From: Streptococcus entericus DSM 14446
Lineage (GTDB): Bacteria > Bacillota > Bacilli > Lactobacillales > Streptococcaceae
Reading direction: 5' to 3'
Length of the DNA: 64,000 nucleotides
Assembly: GCF_000380025.1 (NCBI RefSeq)
Contig: NZ_KB904178.1
Span: 90,008 to 154,007 of the forward strand
Shown piece by piece: positions 28,028-36,543 of this stretch. The notes under the pieces are model-generated. The model made no database searches. It saw nothing but the letters and a program-made list of their open reading frames with translations, and was not told where the DNA came from. The stretch's first letter is position 1. Each line of letters starts with the position of its first letter. Both the position numbers and the translations under genes were made by a program.

Positions 28028-28751
28028 GCACCTCCCAGTCTATCATAGCCTGTGTTGACAGACCGTCTTCTGTTAGCAAATCATGACGACTGGTTAAGTT
28101 TGTCAACTGGCTAGCCACTTGCACGTTCTTGCCATAATGGACTTCCTTGCTGTACTTGATGATAAGACGCTTAGGAGTATGTTCGTTCAGAAATTCTCGT
28201 CCCAGACTTTCGATAAACCAATCAATGTACTTGCTGTTGTTGACATGACCATTCATATCTAAGTCAAAATAGGTGACTTGTCTATCTGTAACCACAGGGT
28301 CGGTCAGCTCTGCCATTTTTTCCCCACGACGAATAGCCTTGATTTTGTCAGCTCCAAAGGGTGCAACCACCTCGTCAATCACAGCATGAACCTTACGGGT
28401 CTGGGCATCCATGAGGACAAAACTACATAAGAGAGACACCAGCAACTGACCAGTCTCGTCAAAAATCCGAAACTCCCGATAGCAAAAGAGCTTGTTGTAG
28501 CTGACTGCCTCTGTCTCGATGGTGATGTTCTCCGCAAAGACAGGCAGACGCTCAATCGTAAACTGGTAGTCTGTCACTACCCAAATCAGACCGTATTCAT
28601 CTAAAATCCGTTGATCACTCCAACCCAGACTATGGGCCTGCCAGCCTGAAACTTCCAGAGATTTATTAACCAGATGAGACAGCTTGACCTTGCTGGTCAC
28701 ATCCGCCTCGTAAAAGGGAATGGTGTGCTCTTGTCTATAAATTTTTCCCAT
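28014..28751 (-). CDS. acyl-ACP thioesterase
   Basis: The 245-aa double hot-dog protein (PF01643 type) carries the family's DLDMNGHVNNSKYIDWFIE segment in the second half, containing the catalytic Asn/His. It releases fatty acids from acyl-ACP in the cytoplasm. It is adjacent to hemW (stop and start abut) and overlaps the Nudix gene. The hemW-thioesterase pairing recurs in streptococci. Confidence 0.88.
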   Translation of the reverse strand: MGKIYRQEHTIPFYEADVTSKVKLSHLVNKSLEVSGWQAHSLGWSDQRILDEYGLIWVVTDYQFTIERLPVFAENITIETEAVSYNKLFCYREFRIFDETGQLLVSLLCSFVLMDAQTRKVHAVIDEVVAPFGADKIKAIRRGEKMAELTDPVVTDRQVTYFDLDMNGHVNNSKYIDWFIESLGREFLNEHTPKRLIIKYSKEVHYGKNVQVASQLTNLTSRHDLLTEDGLSTQAMIDWEVRDDQ

Positions 28752-29888
28752 CTAGTCCTCCTTGTCTAAAATAAAGCGTTCTGCTACGGTATCACCCAGA
28801 AAGAGCCCTTTCTGGGTCATGCGCAGACGGTCACCATCTAGTTGAACCAGTCCTTCCATCTGCAAGTCACGGACCACCTGACCGTAGATGGTTTCAAAAC
28901 TAGTCTCAAACTTACGCTCGAAACGGGAAATGGAGACGCCAGTTTTTTTACGCAATCCGAGGAAAAATTCCTCCTCCATCTGCTCGGTTTTGGTTAAGAC
29001 CTCCTCCGACAGTCTAGCGTTACCCTCAGCCACAGCTTTCAAATAATGCTGAATTGGACCTCGATTACGGTAACGGATACCGTCCAAATAGCCAGACGCC
29101 CCAGCCCCACAACCGAAGTACTCATCATTGTCCCAGTAGACCAGATTGTGTTTGCTCTCAAAACCAGGCTTGGCAAAATTGGCAATCTCGTAATGGTCAA
29201 AGCCTGCCTTCTTCAGTTCTGATAAAATATAATCAAACATCTCTGCTTCGGTATCCTCAGTCGGTAGATTGAGCTTGCCACGACGCATTTTGTTCATAAA
29301 GACAGTGTGGTGCTCCAGTATCAAGCTGTAAAGACTAAGGTGAGGGATGTCCAATGCCAAAGCCTTGGCCACATTTTCCTTGACATCGTCTAAGGTCTGA
29401 CCAGGCAGGGCATAAATCAAATCGATAGAGATGTTATCAAACCCAGCCGCCTTCAAACTGTCAATACTTTCATAAATCTGGGCTTCATTATGGCTACGAC
29501 CGATTTTTTTCAGGTGTTTGTTGTTGAAAGTCTGAACGCCCAAAGAGACCCGATTAACTGCCGAATGCTTCAGCACAGCGATTTTATCCGCATCCAAGTC
29601 ACCAGGATTAGCCTCAATGGTAAATTCCTCCAGCATGGACAAGTCCAAGTGCTTGGTCAGCTCCGTCAAAACATAGTCCAGCTGCTGAGCAGTGATAGCT
29701 GTCGGTGTACCACCACCCATATAAAGGGTTCGGAGATGCTTGATGTCGTAACTCTCAAACTCGCGCACAAGAGCCCGCAGATAGTCGTCCACAGGCTGAT
29801 TCTGGATAAACACCTTAGAAAAGTCACAGTAATAACAAATCTGAGTACAAAAAGGGATATGCACATAGGCAGACGTCGGTTTGTTCAT
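28752..29888 (-). CDS. hemW: radical SAM heme chaperone / coproporphyrinogen oxidase-like protein HemW
   Basis: The 378-aa radical SAM protein has the CxxxCxxC cluster motif in HIPFCTQICYYCDF, the GGGTPT motif and the C-terminal HemW domain. It binds a 4Fe-4S cluster and heme and is thought to transfer heme to proteins; it is not a true HemN. No Shine-Dalgarno precedes the ATG. Instead an extended -10 (TGG-TACAAT) ends 6 nt before it, so the mRNA is predicted to begin at the A of the ATG. It is first of a five-gene minus-strand cluster. Confidence 0.92.
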   Translation of the reverse strand: MNKPTSAYVHIPFCTQICYYCDFSKVFIQNQPVDDYLRALVREFESYDIKHLRTLYMGGGTPTAITAQQLDYVLTELTKHLDLSMLEEFTIEANPGDLDADKIAVLKHSAVNRVSLGVQTFNNKHLKKIGRSHNEAQIYESIDSLKAAGFDNISIDLIYALPGQTLDDVKENVAKALALDIPHLSLYSLILEHHTVFMNKMRRGKLNLPTEDTEAEMFDYILSELKKAGFDHYEIANFAKPGFESKHNLVYWDNDEYFGCGAGASGYLDGIRYRNRGPIQHYLKAVAEGNARLSEEVLTKTEQMEEEFFLGLRKKTGVSISRFERKFETSFETIYGQVVRDLQMEGLVQLDGDRLRMTQKGLFLGDTVAERFILDKED

Positions 29889-29894
29889 TTTTTT

Positions 29895-29903
29895 ATTGTA
29901 CCA
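29895..29903 (-). promoter_or_regulatory. extended -10 giving a predicted leaderless hemW mRNA
   Basis: The minus strand reads TGG TACAAT AAAAAA ATG. With +1 conventionally 7 nt after the last base of the -10, transcription starts on the A of the start codon. Confidence 0.65.
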
Positions 29904-29972
29904 CTTTTTTGGAAAAATCGCAGAGCTAAATTCTCAACTCACTGAAGAGCTGATAAGAAAAAGAGAAGGAAC

Positions 29973-30204
29973 GTGAGACAAAAATCGGTAATTCTTTAGA
30001 ATGCGATTGTCCCTCACCTCCCTAATTTTAGGCTTCAGGCTGAAACAGTCCATTGGACTATTTTTGACACTTGCGCCGCAAGTGTCATTTCCCGATTAAA
30101 AAGGTCTCCCAGACCTTTTTAGCCCACTTCCGCATCGCTCAAATAGTCAGAGAAGTGACTGATTAACGTTTGAAATTTGAGGCTGGAACAAAAGTCCCAG
30201 CCTC
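29973..30204 (+). repeat. modular intergenic repeat, copy 3
   Basis: It starts with the hairpin GTGAGAC..AAATCGGTAATTC..GAATGCGATTG..CTCAC. The inner modules are CTGAAACAGTCCATTGGACT, a GACACTTGCG/CGCAAGTGTC stem and AAAAAGGTCTCCCAGACCTTTTT (perfect 10-bp arms). It ends with GAGGCTGGAACAAAAGTCCCAGCCTC (30179-30204) followed by ATTTTT, which is terminator-like on plus. It fills the hemW-glmM gap and ends 9 bp from the glmM stop. Confidence 0.85.
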
Positions 30205-30213
30205 ATTTTTGAA

Positions 30214-31566
30214 TTACTCCAACCCAATCTCCGCACGTACAACATCAGCGATGGTATCCACATAGTAGTTCACCAACTCATCAGTCGGCGCCTCCGCCAT
30301 GACACGAAGCAGGGGCTCAGTCCCACTCGGACGCACCAAAATCCGTCCATTACCTGCCATTTCTTCTTCCATCTTGGTGATAATGGTGGCAATAGCAGGC
30401 ACTTCCATCGCCTTGTCTTTCATACTATTATCCACACGGATATTAACCAATTTCTGCGGGAAAATATCAACTTGACTGGCTAATTCGGACAAGGATTTGC
30501 CTGTTTCAGCCATGATTTTAGTCAGCTGGATGGCAGTCAACTGTCCATCACCCGTGGTGTTATAATCCATGATAATGACATGTCCAGACTGCTCACCGCC
30601 CAAGTTATAACCACCGCGACGCATTTCTTCAACCACATAACGGTCACCAACAGCGGTCACCGCTTTGTCAATACCTTCACGTTCCAAAGCCTTATGGAAA
30701 CCAAGATTACTCATCACGGTCGTCACAATTGTGTTTTGGGCTAACTGACCCTTCTCCGCTAGGTATTTCCCGATGATAAACATAATTTTATCACCATCTA
30801 CAATATCGCCGTTTTCATCAACCGCAATCAAGCGATCGCTATCACCGTCAAAGGCAAGACCAATAGCAGAGCCTGTCTCACGAACCGTTTGCTGAAGCTT
30901 TTCTGGGTGAGTTGAGCCGACACCATCGTTGATGTTAAGCCCATCAGGCTGATCACCAATAACAGTGATTTCCGCATTTAAGTCAAGGAAAATCGAACGA
31001 GCCGATGAGTAGGCTGCCCCGTGGGCGGCATCCAAGGTCACCTTCATACCAGCCAAATCGGCTCCAGTAGAAACTAAGAATTTTTCGTACTTTCGCAAGC
31101 CCTCTGGATAAGCCACTAAGGTCCCAAGACCCTCAGCTGACGGTCGTGGGAGGTCATCGTTTGGAGTGTCCAAGAGTGCTTCAATTTCAAGCTCCGTTTC
31201 ATCAGCCAGTTTGAAACCGTCTGACCCAAAGAACTTGATACCATTGTCTTGAGCAGGGTTATGACTGGCTGAAATCATGACACCAGCGCTAGCATTTTCC
31301 GTCCGAACCAGATAAGACACTCCCGGCGTGGCTAAGACGCCCAGCTGGTAAACCTCGATACCAACTGAAAGAAGCCCAGCCACCAAAGCGGCCTCCAACA
31401 TTTCCCCTGAGATACGGGTATCACGTGCGACAAAGACCTTTGGTTGCCCTTCTTCGTGCTGACTGAGGACATAGCCACCAAAGCGACCTAGTTTGAAGGC
31501 CAATTCTGGTGTCAATTCAACGTTTGCTTCTCCACGGACGCCATCCGTTCCAAAATATTTTCCCAT
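30214..31566 (-). CDS. glmM: phosphoglucosamine mutase
   Basis: The 450-aa protein has the active-site phosphoserine loop [13 protein letters not shown], the metal-binding DGDSDR and the sugar/phosphate loops GGEQSGH and RPSGTEP. It converts glucosamine-6-P to glucosamine-1-P for UDP-GlcNAc synthesis. It lies downstream of cdaA and cdaR, the conserved operon in which GlmM binds and inhibits CdaA. The Shine-Dalgarno is weak (AAGAAAA). Confidence 0.96.
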   Translation of the reverse strand: MGKYFGTDGVRGEANVELTPELAFKLGRFGGYVLSQHEEGQPKVFVARDTRISGEMLEAALVAGLLSVGIEVYQLGVLATPGVSYLVRTENASAGVMISASHNPAQDNGIKFFGSDGFKLADETELEIEALLDTPNDDLPRPSAEGLGTLVAYPEGLRKYEKFLVSTGADLAGMKVTLDAAHGAAYSSARSIFLDLNAEITVIGDQPDGLNINDGVGSTHPEKLQQTVRETGSAIGLAFDGDSDRLIAVDENGDIVDGDKIMFIIGKYLAEKGQLAQNTIVTTVMSNLGFHKALEREGIDKAVTAVGDRYVVEEMRRGGYNLGGEQSGHVIIMDYNTTGDGQLTAIQLTKIMAETGKSLSELASQVDIFPQKLVNIRVDNSMKDKAMEVPAIATIITKMEEEMAGNGRILVRPSGTEPLLRVMAEAPTDELVNYYVDTIADVVRAEIGLE

Positions 31567-31653
31567 TTTTCTTATGCGGTAACCCGCTTCTCACTTTCTT
31601 TTTGTTTTTTGTTTCCTAACTCATGCCATATTTGTTATGGAAAGGTTTGATCA

Positions 31654-32616
31654 CTACTTTTTGGTCACTTTCAGTTTAACGTCGATAACTTCTGGCGTTA
31701 CTTTGACCCCTTCAGCAGATAAGGTTAAGGTTTTTCGCGTATCTTTCTTGATATCAGAAATATCAATCGTTACTAAAACGCGATCTGTCTCATCTAAGGC
31801 TTCCTGACTGCCTGAAATAATCACCTCACTGAACCCTAATTCATAATTGATATGAGACAGACTACTATCCAGTTGCCCAGTTAGCTCAACAACCAAAGGA
31901 ACTGTTTTGGTTAATTTTCGCAAATTAACTGTTAATTCCGCTTTCGCAGGGGTGATAATTGCCGGCAAAATCGTGCCTTGCTCAGAAACAGCTTGCAAGG
32001 TGACCGATTCTTTAACTTGGTCTTTTGATAGGCTTGTCTCATCAGGCAGGCTAGCAATCACACGAGCAATCTGACCAATTGTGTTTTCATCACTGGTGAC
32101 TGCAACATCAGAAACATCCAGACTAGCTGACTCGTATACATAACCTGGCATCACCCGTTCCTCATTAACCACTGCTTCGACAGGGAAATTTTTTGTCACC
32201 CGTTTACCGAGCGTAACAGTCATGGTTGCTGGTCGAACTTCAGCGGTCACATCGCTGGGTAAATCCCTCACATCCAAGCTCACTTTAGTGGTGCCTTCAG
32301 TCAGTTTGGTTAAATCAGCAACAACCTTAAATTGCCGTGTATCTGGGTTGATTTCAGAATCTAATTTGACACGATTGGTCGATGCCAAATAAACTTCTGC
32401 TTCGTAGGAGTAGCCGCTGATAAAATACTCATCGCTATTGTATTTGATATCAATCGGAACATTTTCTAAAGTATGCGTGTAGGTTTCAGTTAACAGGTTG
32501 ATACGATTGCTGCTGCCATTATAGGCAACTGTTTTTGCAGTTAAAAATAATAGCAGAGCAAAAACTAAAGAAACAACTGCCAAGCCAGAACGTTTTAGAG
32601 TAAACCAATTTCTCAT
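31654..32616 (-). CDS. cdaR: CdaA regulator CdaR (YbbR-domain protein)
   Basis: The 320-aa protein has an N-terminal membrane anchor (about residues 11-30) and a chain of roughly three YbbR-type beta domains on the outside (about 45-315). CdaR modulates the diadenylate cyclase CdaA, encoded 1 bp upstream in the same transcript. The Shine-Dalgarno is GGGAGG. glmM follows after 87 bp. Confidence 0.93.
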   Translation of the reverse strand: MRNWFTLKRSGLAVVSLVFALLLFLTAKTVAYNGSSNRINLLTETYTHTLENVPIDIKYNSDEYFISGYSYEAEVYLASTNRVKLDSEINPDTRQFKVVADLTKLTEGTTKVSLDVRDLPSDVTAEVRPATMTVTLGKRVTKNFPVEAVVNEERVMPGYVYESASLDVSDVAVTSDENTIGQIARVIASLPDETSLSKDQVKESVTLQAVSEQGTILPAIITPAKAELTVNLRKLTKTVPLVVELTGQLDSSLSHINYELGFSEVIISGSQEALDETDRVLVTIDISDIKKDTRKTLTLSAEGVKVTPEVIDVKLKVTKK

Positions 32617-32617
32617 C

Positions 32618-33448
32618 TCATCGCCCTCCCTTGATAACTGTTGTCCAGAAATTGGTAGTTTCTGGTGGTGTAACTAATTTTTCGCGGAGCACATCTTCCA
32701 ACTCTTCCCAGGTCATATCATGCGTAAAGACATCCTTGTAGGTGAGGGATATGCCTCCTGTTTCCTCTGATACCACGACGGTCATCGCATCTGAGACCTC
32801 AGATAGACCAATCGCTGCTCTGTGCCTGGTTCCAAATTCTTTAGCAATGTAAGAGGAATCAGACAAGGGTAGGTAGGATGACGCAGAAGCAATCTTATTT
32901 TCTCTAATGATCACAGCCCCATCGTGAAGCGGTGTATTGGGAATAAAAATGTTGATCAAGAGCTGACTGGAAATATCTGCATCTAAAGAAATGCCTGTTG
33001 CAATATATTCTTGTAAGGTTTGGGTGCGCTCAATCACTATCAAGCCACCAATACGTCTGGGTGCCATGTACTTGACAGCACTGATGACAGCCGTCACTAA
33101 ATTTTCCTCATGGCTAACTGTCTGTTGTTTAAGCAGGGATTGAGGTGTTCTGCCAAATTTTTCAAGAAAGCTCCTAATCTCAGGAGCAAAAATGACAACA
33201 CCCGCAATCACACCGTAGGTCGTCACCTGATTCATCAGATAAGTAATCGTTGTCAAATCCAACAATTCCGCGACAAATCGCAAAAGGATAAAAAGACCGA
33301 CACCCTGAACCAGCGACATGATTTTTGTGCCAGCTAAAGCTCTAATAAATCGATAAATCAACCAAGTGACCAAAAAAAGGTCAACAAGATTGATAATAAT
33401 TTCCCACGGGCTGGCAAACAAACTTTCTAATAATTGTTGATCTATCAA
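32618..33448 (-). CDS. cdaA: diadenylate cyclase CdaA
   Basis: The protein has three N-terminal membrane segments, then a cytoplasmic DAC domain with the DGA motif (PLHDGAVII) and RHR motif (GTRHRAAIGLSE). It makes c-di-AMP from two ATP, controlling potassium and osmolyte transport and wall homeostasis. I place the start at TTG 33448: GGGGGG lies 6 nt upstream and a -10 (GGTATAAT, 33480-33487) just before, giving 276 aa. Longer in-frame ATG starts (33466, 33481, up to 33586) overlap the promoter or lack a Shine-Dalgarno. The start is moderately certain, the function very. Confidence 0.92.
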   Translation of the reverse strand: MIDQQLLESLFASPWEIIINLVDLFLVTWLIYRFIRALAGTKIMSLVQGVGLFILLRFVAELLDLTTITYLMNQVTTYGVIAGVVIFAPEIRSFLEKFGRTPQSLLKQQTVSHEENLVTAVISAVKYMAPRRIGGLIVIERTQTLQEYIATGISLDADISSQLLINIFIPNTPLHDGAVIIRENKIASASSYLPLSDSSYIAKEFGTRHRAAIGLSEVSDAMTVVVSEETGGISLTYKDVFTHDMTWEELEDVLREKLVTPPETTNFWTTVIKGGR

Positions 33449-33498
33449 ACCATTCCCCCCGTCCATCTTCTGTTGTTTCATTATACCATAACCGACAC

Positions 33499-33520
33499 AA
33501 AAAAACCAGCTGGGCTGGCT
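33499..33520 (-). terminator. intrinsic terminator downstream of the RNase J2 gene
   Basis: The minus strand reads AGCCAGC CCA GCTGGTT followed by TTTTT. It separates rnjB transcription from the cdaA promoter immediately downstream. The stem is short, about 5 GC-rich pairs plus a wobble. Confidence 0.55.
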
Positions 33521-33686
33521 TGTCATCGCGACAGAAGAATAAGAAAAGGCACTGGCAACTGTACATCTGTTACAAGTGCTTTTCAAAGATTCTCAGAACA
33601 TCAATTTTCGAGACATTGTTGCGTTCATCTAACTGTCATGACTTTTTTAGATGTGCTTAAAATCTACTAAGTTGAGAACTAGCACC

Positions 33687-35348
33687 TTAACGCACTTCCA
33701 TAATCACAGGCAAAATAGATGGGCGACGTTTGGTCTGATCGTAAAGATACTTGCTTAATTTATCACGAACCAAGTTTTTCAACTCACTCCAGTCAAAATC
33801 TGGCTGACTCAGATAGGTCTCAACCGTCTGGTTAACGAGCTCTGCACTATCATAGAGAATGTCTTTGTTCTTTTTCACATAAACAAAGCCACGCGTATGG
33901 AATTTTGCCTTAGAAATAATCTTTTTCTGGCGTTTGTTAATGGTCATGGCAACGATGAAAATACCTTCTTCAGAGAGGATCTGGCGATCGCGGAGGACAA
34001 CACTTCCCAAATCACCCATGGCATTGCCATCAATCATCACATCACCAGAAGGAACGGAACCTTCGTGCAAGAAGCCTTCTTCTCCTAAAACCATACGGTT
34101 GCCTTTTTTCATGATGTAGATATGCTCTGGCAAATGACCGATATCCATGGCTAGGTCTGCATGTGCAGCCAGTTCACGGTATTCCCCTTGAACGGGAAAG
34201 AGATAGGTCGGTTTTAGCAAGTTAATCAAGAGTTGCAAATCTCGTGCATTAGCATGACCAGATACACGCATGTGCTTAGCAATGGACTTAACAGAACCGC
34301 CTGCCTTGTAAATAAGGTTAGCCACTCTTGCCACCATAGCTTCCTTAGCAACTGACGGTGTAGTCACGATATAAACCAAATCGCCATCTTTAATATTGAC
34401 ATAACGGTGACGACCCTGCGCCATCTTACTCAAAGAGTTTATCGGCTCACCCATACGACCATTTTCAAGGATAATCAGCTCATGGTCCTCGTAGTTCGCC
34501 ATATCTGCCACTTTGATAATCAAACGCTCATCAGCTAAAGAGAGCTTTTTCAACCGAATCCCTGTGCGAATAATATTTTCCACATCATAGCCTGTCAAGA
34601 CGACACGGCGACCGTTGTTGGCGGCAGCATCAAAGACCTGCTGGATACGAGACAAGTTGCTGGCTACAGCAGCCACAATAATTCTGCCTTCCCAATTGCT
34701 AATGACCCGATTGATTTCAGCGCCAACTTCTGATTCGCTGGCAATTTGGACCTTGCTTTCAGCATTGGCAGAATCTGCCAAGAGAGCCAAAACGCCCTCA
34801 CGACCAATCTCTGCCAAACGGGCAAAATCAGTCTGGTAAAGCGGGCTTGCCGCTTGGTCAAATTTAAAGTCCCCTGTGTAGACAATGTTGCCTTTAGGCG
34901 TTGACAAAACAATTCCCAGGCTCTCTGGAATAGAGTGAGTTGTCTTGAAAAAGGATACCGTACTATCGCCAAACTCAATTTCTGTCTCTGCATTGACCAC
35001 ATGATAATCTTCAAAGCGCTTAAAGAGATTAGCATTTTTCACAAAAAGCTTGGCCAATTCAATGGTCAATTCTGACCCAAAAACAGGCACCTTGATATGC
35101 TGGAGCACATACGGCAGGGCTCCGATAGCATCCGCATGACCGTGGGTGAGGAAAATCCCTTGGACACGCTTTTTGTTCTCAATCAAATAGTCCAGGTTAG
35201 GAATCACAACATCAACGCCCAACTGCTCACTTTCAGGATACTTAACACCTGTATCAAGGATAAAAATCGACTCACCGATTTCCACCACATAAAAATTCTT
35301 TCCGATTTCACGGACACCGCCCAAGGCGATGATATTAACTGCTGTCAC
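33687..35348 (-). CDS. rnjB: ribonuclease J2
   Basis: The 553-aa metallo-beta-lactamase/beta-CASP RNase opens with NIIALGGVREIGKNFYVVE, typical of streptococcal J2 rather than J1. The metal motif is HGHADAIG: the second half of HxHxDH is Ala instead of His, fitting J2 subunits with weak or no own activity that pair with J1. Later motifs TGDFKFDQ and SGHANARD are present. The complex does 5'-3' decay and endonucleolysis of mRNA. The start is GTG at 35348 behind AAAGGAG; an ATG six codons earlier contains the Shine-Dalgarno itself. Confidence 0.93.
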   Translation of the reverse strand: MTAVNIIALGGVREIGKNFYVVEIGESIFILDTGVKYPESEQLGVDVVIPNLDYLIENKKRVQGIFLTHGHADAIGALPYVLQHIKVPVFGSELTIELAKLFVKNANLFKRFEDYHVVNAETEIEFGDSTVSFFKTTHSIPESLGIVLSTPKGNIVYTGDFKFDQAASPLYQTDFARLAEIGREGVLALLADSANAESKVQIASESEVGAEINRVISNWEGRIIVAAVASNLSRIQQVFDAAANNGRRVVLTGYDVENIIRTGIRLKKLSLADERLIIKVADMANYEDHELIILENGRMGEPINSLSKMAQGRHRYVNIKDGDLVYIVTTPSVAKEAMVARVANLIYKAGGSVKSIAKHMRVSGHANARDLQLLINLLKPTYLFPVQGEYRELAAHADLAMDIGHLPEHIYIMKKGNRMVLGEEGFLHEGSVPSGDVMIDGNAMGDLGSVVLRDRQILSEEGIFIVAMTINKRQKKIISKAKFHTRGFVYVKKNKDILYDSAELVNQTVETYLSQPDFDWSELKNLVRDKLSKYLYDQTKRRPSILPVIMEVR

Positions 35349-35396
35349 ACTATTCTCCTTTATCATTTTGGTAAATACTTGAAGAGCGAGTTTGTT

Positions 35397-35462
35397 TTAA
35401 TCAGACCAACAAGCCTCGACCACTTCTTCAGACAAACGGTCCTTAATCAGCTGTGCTAGCAT
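35397..35462 (-). CDS. possible 21-aa short ORF upstream of rnjB
   Basis: The minus strand encodes MLAQLIKDRLSEEVVEACWS plus Asp, ending 48 bp before the rnjB start. The peptide looks protein-like (amphipathic helix). No Shine-Dalgarno or clear promoter was found. It may be a remnant or a leader peptide of rnjB. Confidence 0.25.
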   Translation of the reverse strand: MLAQLIKDRLSEEVVEACWSD

Positions 35463-35487
35463 TAAGTCGATTTACTGTCGCGCAAAC

Positions 35488-35521
35488 AAAAAGTTGCATA
35501 CATGGTTAGTATACAACTTTT
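35488..35521. terminator. bidirectional terminator between the PPOX-like gene and rnjB
   Basis: AAAAAGTTGCATAC (35488-35501) pairs with GTATACAACTTTT (35509-35521) with one mismatch; A- and T-tracts on both sides. On minus it follows the flavin-type oxidase gene. Confidence 0.75.
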
Positions 35522-35558
35522 CACAAATTATTTCAAATCCTAAATCATCTGAGATTGC

Positions 35559-36014
35559 CTAGGTAATACTTCGCGCGGTCTCTGAGCGACCTTCTCCGAT
35601 AGAAAAAACATACTTGTGCCCTTGTGTCAAACTGTGGTAGAAACCAACTCCTTCATAAAGCTGAAAAACTTCGATGTCTTCCTGCTTCTTATGATCTGGG
35701 TAAACATAATTAACATAAGGATTACCCGCAAGTAAATCGTAAAGTCGGTCAGGACCAACTGGTCGTACCTTGCCCTCTATACGAATGACCTGAATCAAAT
35801 AGTCTTCTTGGCTCATCGCCGTGACAGCCACATTCGGATTTGTCGCAACCTGTTTGAAAAACTTGGTCTCAGGACTCGTCATAAAGAAAATACCTTGTTC
35901 ATTTGCCACACCGATGTGAAAATGTCTGGCATGTGGCATGCCTGACTCGTCCACAGTCGCAAATACAGCGACCCCCATGTCTTCTAAAATGCCTAAAATG
36001 TCTTTGACGTCCAT
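35559..36014 (-). CDS. pyridoxamine 5'-phosphate oxidase-like flavin-binding protein
   Basis: The 151-aa split-barrel protein has GVAVFATVDESGMPHARHFH and GIFFMTSPETKFFKQVATNP, typical of the PPOX-like FMN-binding family in streptococci. The specific reaction is unknown; relatives reduce or bind flavins or F420/heme. The ATG at 36014 has GGGTGG 7 nt upstream and an extended -10 (TGGTATAAT) at 36049-36057. An in-frame start at 36086 lies upstream of that promoter. Confidence 0.8.
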   Translation of the reverse strand: MDVKDILGILEDMGVAVFATVDESGMPHARHFHIGVANEQGIFFMTSPETKFFKQVATNPNVAVTAMSQEDYLIQVIRIEGKVRPVGPDRLYDLLAGNPYVNYVYPDHKKQEDIEVFQLYEGVGFYHSLTQGHKYVFSIGEGRSETARSIT

Positions 36015-36119
36015 TGATATCCACCCTTTGCAATCGTTTTCTACATCGATTATACCATATTTCAGGTATTTTAGGAAGTATTTCACAAAAAAGTTATCCC
36101 TGTGACGTCTTATCTAACA

Positions 36120-36542
36120 TTACGGCCAGTCCTGAAACCAGGCATCACCAGTCAACTCATTCCATTTATAATAGACAGCTTCACAAGAAAAGGAGTAAGC
36201 AACACAATACCGCCAATCAATATCACACAGTAGTTGAGCTGTTTTGGTGACCCTATCAAACCCAAAGCAAAGCACTTCAACCCGCTTAGAAGTCAGAGCC
36301 TCTAAGCTCGGTGAAAAATCCTCTGCACCATAGACCTCTCTAACTTGTACCAGTTCATAAGACTGCAAAACAACCTCTGCTGGTCCTGTTGTTTGGTGCC
36401 TGTGTGTCGGATTTAAAGAGTGGCTGGCTAAAATATCAATCCCCTGTTCAAAAGACAAGATCAGTTCTCGCCCAAATCCTACGGCTGTGATAAAACAATC
36501 ATGCAAGGTCAGTTGAGCTTCTTGGGTAACAAAGCGATACAT
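36120..36542 (-). CDS. hypothetical protein, 140 aa, behind the ABC-F gene
   Basis: I do not recognise a family. The soluble protein has an N-terminal segment LHDCFITAVGFGRELILSFE resembling beta-rich DUF-type accessory proteins, and several Cys/Trp. The start is 1 bp after the ABC-F stop region with TAGGAG upstream, so it is cotranscribed with it. There is no sign of a toxin or nuclease domain next to it, so an immunity role is not supported. Confidence 0.65.
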   Translation of the reverse strand: MYRFVTQEAQLTLHDCFITAVGFGRELILSFEQGIDILASHSLNPTHRHQTTGPAEVVLQSYELVQVREVYGAEDFSPSLEALTSKRVEVLCFGFDRVTKTAQLLCDIDWRYCVAYSFSCEAVYYKWNELTGDAWFQDWP

Positions 36543-36543
36543 G

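Noticed and set aside
36120..36542. 140-aa protein as an immunity protein of a toxin system
   Set aside because: No polymorphic toxin, LXG or nuclease domain is adjacent; it is simply cotranscribed behind an ABC-F gene.
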